The translations under genes were made by a program, and so were the position numbers. Below the pieces are notes generated by a model. That model saw only the letters and a list, made by a program, of their open reading frames with translations. It searched no databases and had not been told where the DNA came from. From Symsagittifera roscoffensis (Eukaryota > Xenacoelomorpha > Acoela > Convolutidae), in NCBI RefSeq assembly GCF_963678635.1, contig NC_087069.1, forward strand, positions 46,642,276 to 46,706,275: a stretch of DNA of 64,000 nucleotides, in the 5' to 3' direction. Shown here piece after piece: positions 45,991-54,687 of this stretch. The stretch's first letter is position 1. Each line of letters begins with the position of its first letter.

Positions 45991-46630
45991 AAGAACAAAA
46001 GGGTCGTCCTTGTTGCGGAATCTGTTTGCAATTTACACATATTTTCATTTCAGTTTCACAAACTTTAAACTCAAAAAATTACAATCATCGACACTAAAAA
46101 GCAGTCCAAATAGTTAGGACACTTTGCTATAACAATGTAATCTTCTGATGCATTAAAAGTTTCACTGTCGACATGGGCATGAGAAAAAAATTTTCAAGGC
46201 CATGTAAACAGAAATGTTCAAAAGAAAACTTACCAAGGTACTATTCAACATATCTATCTATTTGAAAGTTTTTTGAAATTCTCGTTATATATTTTATAAT
46301 TATCATCATGATGCGGCTTTTGTCAAAATGAATAATGATACAAAACTGTCTACTCCACATTTTTTGTACGATTCTTTTGAATAAAATCTAATCGAGTCAT
46401 TACTTATTCACACAAAAAGCTCCTTAAAAATAATTAAGAATGTATTTTGTTACATAAAAATTTATACATTCCAAATTTACAAAGATTAGATAGGACAAGG
46501 ATAATCAATTGAAATGGCTTCCTGCGTTCAACTTGAGACGATGTTGAAAACAGTCTAAGCGAATATTTGTCACAAAATTGAATGTGTCAAAAACGTATCA
46601 ATGTCTGTTTTCAGACGCTATTTGATTAAA
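45991..46630. other. Intron sequence, no element recognised
   Basis: AT-rich; nothing assignable. Confidence 0.45.
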
Positions 46631-46930
46631 ACAAGACTGCCCGTATATAAAGAAGAAGCCCTGAATGTTTTTGGGAAACAAAAAATTTGAAATTCTATTA
46701 ACTTTCGGCAATATCAAAGATCAAATTTGAGTCGTACGAATTTATTACAATCGATTAGGCAGCGTCAACGCAATTTGGAACAATAAATAACTCCCGTTAC
46801 GCTCTCAGCGAAAAAAAGCGCATAATTTAGTCGAGAACGAGGCTAAATTGACAATTTTTAAACTACCAAAACTTTACAAAAATTGATCGGAGAATAAACA
46901 TCTTTTTACACTCCAACTTAAGATGTCCGT
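46631..46930 (-). mobile_element. Hairpin-ended short repeat, copy F, diverged
   Basis: The plus strand reads ACAAGACTGCCCGTATA and 'gaagccctgaatgtt', the inverted 3' end. It then has 'caatttggaacaataaataactcccgttacgctctcagcg', matching the inverted centre. The 5' part is missing or replaced. Confidence 0.65.
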
Positions 46931-47087
46931 ATCTTCAAAAAATTATAAAAAAGTTTGAAACTTCTGTCAAGACTTGAAGTTCAAAGTGCTTTTTTCAAGC
47001 AATTATAACTCGATTGGAAACCTACTGGTGTTTTTGAGAACGCAATTTTTATGCACATGAAAGAGGGGAAATAATTTTCATGGTTTG

Positions 47088-47200
47088 TTGATGTTCCGAT
47101 TTTCAAAGAAGCTGACAGAATATTTGTATTGACGTGGTTTTTTTTTCTGCTGACAAATTTCGAATTTGCTGTTTCGTTTTCCCTGCATCTTTGAATTTAA
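47088..47200 (+). mobile_element. Hairpin-ended repeat, 5' end fragment
   Basis: 'gatgttccgattttc', 'gacagaatatttgtattgacgtgg' and 'ctgctgacaaatttcgaattt' match the 5' end of the family in plus orientation, opposite to copy F 160 bases away. Confidence 0.6.
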
Positions 47201-47712
47201 TGTTCAAAAATAGTTTTAATGTCGCCATAATGCTATAAAAATTAGTATGATGAGCAAAAACTAACATGAGTTGATTTGTTTTGCTTTCCTTGAATCATCA
47301 AGCAGTTAGCCATAATTAAATGTCGAACAACTCGGAAAATTGAAATTTCGAATCGCGAAAAAATTGGAAAAGAATTCGACATTTTAACTAATCATTTAAG
47401 TCGGAAATTTCTTAGCTTATCTGAAAGATAACAATGTCCAACATCAAAAGTTAAAGGAAAGTTTTCCCGTTATGATGGTACTAAAATAATAGGAAATTGG
47501 ATGGGGGAGGGCTTGGAAATTGTTTTTAGAAGAAAATGAGAGGATACAGATAAATAATACTACTTTTACTTTTGTATAAAAAACTGGGAGAACACAAAAT
47601 TTAATTTAGATTTGAGAATTGAAACTCTTTGGAAAATCAAATTCAATTGAGAATTGAAATTCATTTTGGGTTCATTAAGCAATAAAACCAAACCCCTTGA
47701 TTAGAAAGAAAC

Positions 47713-47862
47713 CCTAAAGGTCGGTATTGGACTGATCTTTTTTCAAATCGGCGATCAGTGTGACGTTCAAACCATCACAGATCGGGGTATGGCTGATCAT
47801 TATTTACATTGCGGCCAGTGTTCGGTTCAAGACATTACAGTTTAGTGTGTAGCTGATTGCCA
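47713..47862 (+). repeat. Short tandem repeat, about 60-bp unit
   Basis: Three degenerate units beginning 'ggtattggactgatc', 'ggtatggctgatcat' and 'gtgtgtagctgattg', with 'gttcaaaccatcacag' and 'gttcaagacattacag' at unit ends. Confidence 0.5.
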
Positions 47863-48099
47863 TTAAATTTATCCGCTCAATTTTGCACTTTCAATATAAA
47901 AGGATTCTAATCGCAGTCTAAATTACCACTTTTCGATTGGTAGATTCAATGCAATTTTGGCGAACTTTTGACCACTGTAGTTCACACGCTATAAAATTGA
48001 TAAGCGATATATTTTGTCATAATAAACTTTAATCATAGCAAAGTAAATCATGATTTGAATTGAGGCAAGCAGTCTTTTGTTATTAAGAATTCCCAGGCG

Positions 48100-48385
48100 A
48101 AAAATGGGGCAGTACAACAGTGCCGAAGTACATTGCCGAAAATGAACAAGTGTTCAATTGTTCCAAAATTGGTGATTTTCGGTACCTTTGAAAAATAAAA
48201 TTACTTTCGTCATTGCTGGACTTCAGCGCTGTTGTGCTGCCTTTAGAAGCGCGTTCAACAGAACTGAAGTACAAGAGTGCCGAAGGTAAAACTAATGTTT
48301 AGCAGTGCCGAAAATTATCAATTCTAGGCGCAGCTGAACACGTTTTCTTTCTCGGCACTGTTTTAATTCTGCACTGTTGAACGCC
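48100..48385. repeat. GTGCCGAA-bearing inverted repeat
   Basis: 'acaacagtgccgaagta' at 48115 and two further GTGCCGAA at about 48271 and 48306 oppose 'tttctcggcactgtttta' at 48350-48367. The outer 'gggcagtacaacag' and 'ctgcactgttgaacgccccc' also pair loosely. Possibly a small foldback element; no target duplication identified. Confidence 0.45.
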
Positions 48386-48744
48386 CCCCGCAAACGTCGT
48401 GTTTTTCATAGCCAGTGGGGAACAAAAAAAAACTGAATTATAATCCAACCAGAGTTGTGAAAAAAGTTTTTTTTTCGGAAACATTTGAGCAACTTTTTCA
48501 AAACCAAAAGCAATTTCACGATACAATATGATACCAAGAGTCTTGTTTAGTCAGGCGCTGAATATAGCTATCAACAAAATTATCGTACAACATATAAGAC
48601 TTTTGAAATATTTCTGACCTTCAAGCTGAAACTTATTAGAAATAGTTCTTTGTGTGAACTTCACACGCCGTATCGTTTCTCCGAACCCGTGGTATATAAA
48701 CGTAAATGTGCGAGAGTATAAATGCATATAAAAGTAAATGCATA
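48386..48744. other. Intron sequence, no element recognised
   Basis: Includes a 'tatataaacg' TATA-like string at 48694 that has no gene beside it. Nothing else assignable. Confidence 0.4.
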
Positions 48745-49010
48745 CAGGGACAGTAGCCAAGCGTATACATGGTGCGTCCCGGCGGGTTCGGCGCCGGTTC
48801 GAATCCCGACTAGGTCATTTCCTTTCTAGAACTCGAATATGCACCGAACTTGATGGGATGCTCCGTAACCAGGTTCGATCCCCCCAAAACCGATTTTAAC
48901 CGTCTTTTCGCTCTAATTTGGTTCAGCCTTGATTAAGGCTGACCTTTAAAAAGAGCAATTTGTCTGAAGGACAAATACTGGCCATTTTTTGCAGCTTGCT
49001 TTGAGTTATG
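48745..49010 (+). mobile_element. tRNA-derived SINE-like sequence
   Basis: GTAGCCAAGCG resembles a pol III A box, and GGTTCGAATCC (48804) is a perfect B box. A second B-box-like GGTTCGATCCC lies at about 48872. Two perfect hairpins follow: CAGCCTT-gatt-AAGGCTG (48924-48941) and ATTTGTC-tgaag-GACAAAT (48958-48976). A tRNA-like head plus a structured tail is the layout of a SINE. The T-arm does not pair fully, so it is not a functional tRNA gene. Ends and target duplication were not found. Confidence 0.55.
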
Positions 49011-49881
49011 CAGTTTTTTGTGGCCGATGTTACCGATGTTAACAATAAAAAAGTTTGTTAAAAATATCATTGTATTACGAAATTTCCAGAGTTATTTTCC
49101 CGATAAAATACTCGTTAATTCAAGTGTTTGAAAACAGATTTTATTACGAAGTGTGGAGATTGGCACGCACATTTTTGGCGCCCCACTCGAGTCTTTTCTC
49201 ACGAAGTCGACACAAGGGACCGAGGTCTTTCTCTTCACGACAAGAGACTCAGTGACTCAGTCAAAGCTGTTCAAAAGTCGTCACCTTCTCGTATTCGAAG
49301 GTTGGCCGAGTTCGAAAGTCGTCGGCATATTCTCATTGGCAAAAAAATACGAAAGTCTTAAGCAACCAGTTGGCCGAGTGCACTTAGCCGAGTTGGACGA
49401 CTGCATCACTTTCTATCTTTCCCTCACACAAGACCCGAATGCATTTGGCCGAGTATATTAATTGTCTCGAGTCTCCAGTTGGCCCCCCAGTGTCCGGTTG
49501 GCCGATTGTCCAGTTGGCCGATTGACCAGTTAGCCGAGTGTCCATTTGATCGAGTGTCCAAATAGCCGAAAGTCGTTATAGTGAGCAGTTAGCAGAATTG
49601 GCCGAAATTCGCCCAGGGCTCAGTTGGCCGAAATTCGATTAGCCAAAAGAGCCGACAGAGCAGTCTGGCGAAAGAGCAGACTGGTGGAAGAGAGGCCTAT
49701 GGTCAAAGTGGAGCTGTGGAGCTGTGTTTTTCTCGACACCCGAAGTTTTTGGCTTTTTCCCGGTGACCGCCCAATCTCCAAAACCGTCAAAAACTGTAAG
49801 ACTAGTCTAATCTTTATAAACTTTTTTGTGCAATAAAATTATATACGGTGTCTTGTTGTGTATCCCAACTCAAAGCAAGCT
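48993..49881. repeat. 15-bp inverted repeat flanking a 860-bp block
   Basis: AGCTTGCTTTGAGTT at 48993-49007 is the exact reverse complement of AACTCAAAGCAAGCT at 49867-49881. The enclosed block contains the GGCCGA minisatellite. It may be the ends of two opposed SINE tails or of a foldback element. Confidence 0.45.
49492..49570 (+). repeat. 16-bp minisatellite, five units
   Basis: Units begin at 49492, 49508, 49524, 49540 and 49556, consensus GTCCAGTTGGCCGAKT, the last one base short. Looser GTTGGCCGA and AGCCGA motifs spread from about 49300 to 49660. Confidence 0.8.
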
Positions 49882-50116
49882 ACAAGTGGTAATTTTCCCG
49901 ATACCACAAAGTTTTGGGTAATTGTGAACGGATTGAAAATCCAAGAAATCGGATCATAGACAAGGGGTACTAGACTAGTTTTTTGGGTTGGTTTACGACT
50001 CGAACCTACTGACCAAAATTTTCCGAAAAATTTTGGGAAAAAAGTAAGAAATTTCCAAAAAATCGTCAAAACGTCCCCATAATTCTGCGAAACTGTGCTG
50101 TAACATGACACCAACC

Positions 50117-51349
50117 TTATGGTAAGTGGTCTGGTAGCGAAATATCAGGCAAATTAAGTTGAGTTTTTTCATCCTCAGGTTTTTTCCGCGTGTGTTGTTG
50201 GAACTTAACCGATTTGCCTGATTCTCCAAGTTTAACACAAGCTGCGTTGTTTGCAGAAGTAGTGTTTGTATTAGTTTGAGTCGATGGTGATCGGTCGGCC
50301 TCTTTGGGCGGGAAAACTTTCTCGGCTCCATGAAGAAGCACATTGTGAGTGCTCTCACAGTCCTGTTTTGGGCATTTTCTTGCCTTTTGGCACTTTCGGA
50401 AGGTATGGTTGCCTTGTAAACAAGAAAAACAGAGCTTTTGTTCTGCTACATATTTAGCCCTTTGTGTTGCGTTTTTCTCTTTGAACACGGAACAGTTCCA
50501 GAGTGCATGCTGTCCTTTGCATAGCGAGCATGGAGGAAACCTTGTCTTTTCTCTACTTTTCTCATCCTTAGAACTTACCTTAGTGTTACCTGCAAGCACT
50601 TTTGTAACTACTTTTTGTTTAACTGGCTGCTCGACTTTGACTAAAGATTTCAATCGCTCATGGCCTTCTGCCTTATTCTTAAGCCAATCGTTGAAGTCTA
50701 GCAATGTTAATCGCTGCCAATGTTGTCTAACAGTATGCATGGACCATGCCTCTTTTAGATTTGGAGGAAGCTTACTGACGGCTTGATTTAATAGGTTCAC
50801 ACTTTTCAAGTCGTCATTGAACGACAAAGATCTAAAAACAGCTACGAGCCCAGAAATCACCGCAGAAAAACTTATAACATGGTCAGAGTTGTGCACCTTC
50901 AATGCGGGAAATTTCTTCAACTTATCCAAATGTGCACCAACTACAACATGAGGTTGCCCAAACTTTCTCTGGAGAGTTGCTAGAGCATCCTTATACAACA
51001 CTCCACTGTAGCCGTATTCCGCAATTGCACTCTTGGCTTTGTCTTTAACGTGTGTTTTCAGATATTTGAGTTTTTCATCATCAGTTAGCATAGCCGAATC
51101 AACTGTTGCTTGGAACTGCCCGAACCATTCATACCAGTTAAGTGGTTCTCCATAAAACACTTCCAAGTTCAACTCCGGTAGACGGTCTTTGCGGCTATGC
51201 AGAATGATATCTGCTAACTCTCTCGCCGAGATGGGTTGTTCGCTATTAGGCACGTAAGACGGGCCCGTAGTGGGCGCAGGATATGTAGGTGGATAACCTT
51301 GATGCGCTGTTTCAACAACTGGATGAGTTTGCGGCTGGGTGTAATACAC
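50117..51349 (-). CDS. BEL/Pao-type retrotransposon Gag, uninterrupted frame, no pol
   Basis: A 410-codon frame on the minus strand without stops or shifts. Residues about 55-200 (LPELNLEVFYGEPLNWYEWF, then KLKYLKTHVKDKAKSAIAEY) match the DUF1759-type capsid domain of BEL/Pao Gag. Zinc knuckles follow: C274-x2-C-x3-H-x4-C, C307-x2-C-x4-H-x4-C and a third Cys/His cluster at 326-340 ending NVLLHG. In intact BEL/Pao elements protease and RT follow directly. Here the frame stops and downstream sequence shows no pol and no LTRs. The first codon is GTG with a TAA three codons upstream, so the true N-terminus is missing or comes from a spliced exon. It may be a relic that has escaped decay or a co-opted gag. 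Confidence 0.88.
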   Translation of the reverse strand: MYYTQPQTHPVVETAHQGYPPTYPAPTTGPSYVPNSEQPISARELADIILHSRKDRLPELNLEVFYGEPLNWYEWFGQFQATVDSAMLTDDEKLKYLKTHVKDKAKSAIAEYGYSGVLYKDALATLQRKFGQPHVVVGAHLDKLKKFPALKVHNSDHVISFSAVISGLVAVFRSLSFNDDLKSVNLLNQAVSKLPPNLKEAWSMHTVRQHWQRLTLLDFNDWLKNKAEGHERLKSLVKVEQPVKQKVVTKVLAGNTKVSSKDEKSREKTRFPPCSLCKGQHALWNCSVFKEKNATQRAKYVAEQKLCFSCLQGNHTFRKCQKARKCPKQDCESTHNVLLHGAEKVFPPKEADRSPSTQTNTNTTSANNAACVKLGESGKSVKFQQHTRKKPEDEKTQLNLPDISLPDHLP

Positions 51350-51352
51350 TTT

Positions 51353-52018
51353 GAATTACAAATGCAAATAAAACCAATTTTTGAAAATTGCGTTTGATTT
51401 AAAAGATTGCCCTTTTTCAGAGGTCAATTTTTTATTATGACTTCCAGCCTTCAGCTTCAAAACAAATCTATTCGACATGCAATTTTTTCAGAAGAAATGA
51501 ACTAATAAAATGCCGACAAAAAAGACAAACGCTCTGAAAGTCAGAAAGGTTTCATAATTTTAAGAGGTTGTCCAATAAATTTGTTGAAAGCTATACTTGC
51601 TACCCTCGCAAATGTAGTGCATAAAATATTTGACATGAATTTGATTTTGTGAAAACTGATCAACTCTCGGTTCGATTGATTTTTGTGCAATTCATTTCTA
51701 ATTTCAAGTTTCTTTCTCTAGCGATGAGTAGCGCTTATACAATTTGTAGCCAGTCAGATGTAAAGTTATAATTGTTTTCCGAGATTAAAATTATATCAGA
51801 AACTTTTTCTTGGAACGTTTAACAATTTATCTTCATTAGTTCAATAAAAAATAAGTTTAAGCAATTGACGGGTCCGAAATTAATTTGGAAAAACTCGTTC
51901 AAGAAATGTTTGAAGGTTTTATGGCATGTTAAAGCTTGCTCTACTACTTGAGTTTCATTAAGAAATATTTTCATGGGTTGCGAGAACAGATAAACTATTT
52001 TGAACTGTAGAGAATTTT
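51353..52018. other. Intron sequence, no element recognised
   Basis: AT-rich; no LTR or 5' gag leader of the BEL/Pao element could be recognised here. Confidence 0.45.
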
Positions 52019-52409
52019 GGGGGGATCGCCCTCTCCCCTCTGGGTTTCAACCCCGTGCCAACCCAAAAGATTCCCTTTTAGACTATTTTGAGGTATCTTT
52101 TTTGGCTCACTGAGCCTACAGTTTTTCGAAAGGCGCTTTCAGCAGCAATTTACAAACACTGGGGTGAAAAAAAAATATATATTTTTTTGTCAAACGTTTC
52201 CGAAAACTGCCAAAAATTGCCTTTTTTGACCTGATTTTTTCAAAATTGAGCTTGCGGCGCAGGAAATGTGATAAAAAAGAGTCTTTAATGTGATTTGTGA
52301 TTTCAGAGAGCTCAGAAAATTGTTTCGGTTGACCTTAAACAAAGGTCTACAAATAGTTTGAAATTTTTTACACTTCTGCCTCTTCCGGAAAATCCTAGGT
52401 CCTCCCATG
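52019..52409 (-). mobile_element. CAGGGGCGGAT-family MITE, worn, minus orientation
   Basis: Inverse order of family landmarks: a C-rich start with 'gggtttcaaccccgtgccaacccaaaag', 'gaaaggcgctttc', 'tttttgacctgatttttt', 'agagctcagaaaatt', 'gaccttaaacaaaggtc', ending 'cggaaaatcctaggtcctccc'. Termini are mutated, so no target duplication was set. Confidence 0.7.
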
Positions 52410-52924
52410 GTTAAGAGCGCATTTTTTTCAAAGTTGTATTATGAAGATTCACGTTTTGCCTATTTGCCATGAATTTGGAAAATTGCAAATTTTAGGTAAG
52501 GGGAGCTGACAAAAGCCGTCTTGTTATTGGTATACGAACAAAAAGGATAAAAAGCGCCCTAAAATGCAAAAAACTACTCATTCAAGTAAAATTTGAAGGT
52601 TTTTACAGCGCTTTCAATTCTTTGTCTACTACTTGCTATTCATTCATTTGAAAAATGTTCATGGGTTTTGAGAACAGATAAAGAAAACAGATAAACTATT
52701 ACGAACAGTAGGAACTTCTTATTGTGAGCGGGAACGGTTCCCAGGTTTTTTTTTGGGGGTGGGGGGGGGGGGGGGGTGCGAGAAAATTTTAATGGGGGAA
52801 CAAATCACCTGTATGCGTGATGGGCGCCAATATCGGTGAACAGACGGCTTTTGTCCGCTCCCATTACATTATTTTTCAAGTTTTCTAATCCTTGATAAAT
52901 TTTTACGAACATCAAGCAATCAGG
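52410..52924. other. Spacer with poly-G tract
   Basis: Contains a G tract at about 52755-52777 broken by single T, followed by 'tgcgagaaaattttaatgg'. No gene. Confidence 0.5.
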
Positions 52925-53475
52925 GTTAAAATACCCTAAATTTTTTCTAAAGGCGCCTTTGGCGCTAATATATACTATTGGCGCAAAATTTTGCAGAAAA
53001 ATTTTGCAGAAAAACGCGCGTCGAATAATGCAAATTTTTGGGGCTCTTTTTTCTTCCCCCCCCCCCCCCCCCCCCACCTGTAAATTTTTATATTTGAAGT
53101 TACTGTTCGCTTCTTCCGATTGTCATGAAAATTGACATGCAGACTAATTAGGCCATGACAAACATATTTGGTCTTCATAATTAACCTCGTAAAACCACTT
53201 GTTAGACCATAAAAATCATGTTTGAGTGAGGTGGGGGGGGGGGGGGAAGGAAAAAGAGCCATTTTTGGTCAAAGTTTTCCAAAAAAGTTCCCAGAAACGA
53301 CATTTTTGACCAGTTTTTTTCTAAAACTTCCTGAGGCGCAAAGTTTTGGTCAAAAGAGAGTATTTTTAGTGTTCTGGAAGCGCTAGAAAAATCATTTAGA
53401 TCGATCTTGAAAAAGGTCGACAAAATTCTCGAAAAGTTTTTGAACGTAAGAAAACTCTAGATCAGCCTCTGTTTA
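52925..53475 (-). mobile_element. CAGGGGCGGAT-family MITE, minus orientation, split by another element
   Basis: The left part ('accctaaattttttctaaaggcgcc', 'gctaatatatactattggcgc') and the right part ('caaagttttccaaaaaagttccc', 'gatcgatcttgaaaaaggtcgac', 'aaactctagatcagcctctg') join across the insertion at 53042-53260. This shows the split element is the older one. Confidence 0.75.
53042..53260 (-). mobile_element. Short TIR element, GGCTCTTTTTYC family, complete
   Basis: A 219-bp element. The left terminus GGCTCTTTTTTCTTCCCCCC and the right terminus ending GGAAGGAAAAAGAGCC are inverted complements. The flanking 8-bp direct repeat is exact: ATTTTTGG at 53034-53041 and 53261-53268. Long poly-C and poly-G tracts lie just inside the ends. 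Non-coding. 8-bp duplications occur in hAT and Merlin elements; GG termini lean to Merlin, but I cannot decide. Confidence 0.93.
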
Positions 53476-53530
53476 CATCATAACTTCACGCATTTAGCTA
53501 TAATATCACGTAAAACAATCTTAAAAATAG
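53473..53530 (-). mobile_element. Scrap of the GGCTCTTTTCCAG TIR family
   Basis: 'taacttcacgcatttagctataatatcacgtaaaacaa' matches the inverted inner part of the elements at 54875 and 56113. Confidence 0.55.
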
Positions 53531-53609
53531 AAAAGAAGAAAGCGTGGGTAAAGGGGGGGGAAGAGCTGCAAATAGTCCCCCGAACAGAAGTCTACTTATA
53601 GATATTTAC

Positions 53610-53789
53610 AACTGTAGCATTCGCCATCTCTACATTCTGTTGGACCAGGACAAGGCCATTGATCGCTACACTTCCTTGTAACACATAATGATGAGTCTCC
53701 ACAGTAGGCATGGTCAGGACAATTGAAGTCGTTGGAGCAAGGTCTGCTCGGAAATTTATCTGTTCTGTTCAATCGTTTTTCCAGTTTGA
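53610..53789 (-). CDS. Lectin-like gene, exon: eight-cysteine module
   Basis: Minus-strand exon of 180 bases, phase 1 in and out (60 codons). Acceptor 'gatattattctag' then TCAAACTGG; donor GTAAAT after CAGTT. Residues: KLEKRLNRTDKFPSRP, then CSNDFNCPDHAYC, SSLCVTRKC, SDQWPCPGPTEC and RDGECYS. Spacing is C-x5-C-x5-C-x5-C-x4-C-x5-C-x5-C-x4-C, that is two tandem four-cysteine units. It shares the VKL start and unit pattern with the exon at 43671. Secreted, disulfide-bonded protein expected. The next exon upstream (5', higher coordinates) and the signal peptide were not found, so the gene is incomplete at its 5' end here. Confidence 0.78.
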
Positions 53790-54056
53790 CTAGAATAATA
53801 TCAAATACAAAGGAAATATCAATACTGAAGTATAATTTCAAATAACCAATCAGTTTTGATAGCCTTGGGCTGCATAACACAAAAGAAAAAGACCAAAATT
53901 TACCATAAAAAACTTGAAATTATAGAAAGATAAAATGAAAACTGAAACTCAAGCTGAAATGATAGCTTATAAATTTATCGTGATAGTTTCTTTTTCTAAT
54001 TAAACAAGGTAACTGTTTTGGGTTCCTATTATAATTCACGGGGTAAAGGGTCTAGT

Positions 54057-54225
54057 GGTGCTTTTTCTCTTCCTACCACCTCGCGCGAGCAACAGTTTTA
54101 TGTTGTAATCAGTGATTTTATGAGACCAAAGAGTGAAGTTTGAGACCAAATATGTTTGCATGACTTAATTAATCCGCATGTCAGTTTTCATAACAATCGG
54201 ACAACCTGAACAAGCATTTCACTTG
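54057..54225 (+). mobile_element. Partial copy of GGCTCTTTTTCC TIR family
   Basis: 'ggtgctttttctcttcctaccacctcgcg', 'gattttatgagaccaaagagtgaagtttgagaccaaatatgttt' and 'aatccgcatgtcagttttcataacaatc' follow the same order as 54688 on. The right end is lost. Confidence 0.7.
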
Positions 54226-54687
54226 TAAAAAAAACGCGGGTATGTTTCACACGCACTAGAGAGTTTGAAGTGTTGTGCTCATACGGTTTCCTATAAAAAG
54301 GCAAACCCAAGAAAAAGGCCAACATATGCTTGTTTGTAGTACGGTGAGTTAGGGCGGTTAGACCGCATGCTCGGTATCTCCTTAACTGTAGGTTGAGGGC
54401 GGTTATGAGGATATGATAAAAGGGGTTGGGGGTAATGAACAACAGCCCTGTACTCTAGTCATCTGATAGTTTTTCTCAAAAAACTAGCGTTTTTTTACCG
54501 AAGGCTTAATGAAAGTTTTTCAAACAATGAATACCTGAAGATAAGCTCTTTATTTCACATACTTCTACATCTTTTTCATTCCTTTTGGCCCAAGTTTGAG
54601 TTCAATTTTATTTTCTCATAAAGTCATTTGGTTTATTTTTTGTGATCAGTTTTGCATAATATGTCCTGTTCTCTCATTGAAAACATC

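Noticed and set aside
48745-48830. Functional tRNA gene
   Set aside because: A and B boxes are present but the T-arm and acceptor stems do not pair and no anticodon loop can be placed; a SINE head is more likely.
50349-50786. 145-codon plus-strand frame
   Set aside because: It is the antisense shadow of the BEL/Pao gag frame; its cysteines follow from the complementary strand composition.
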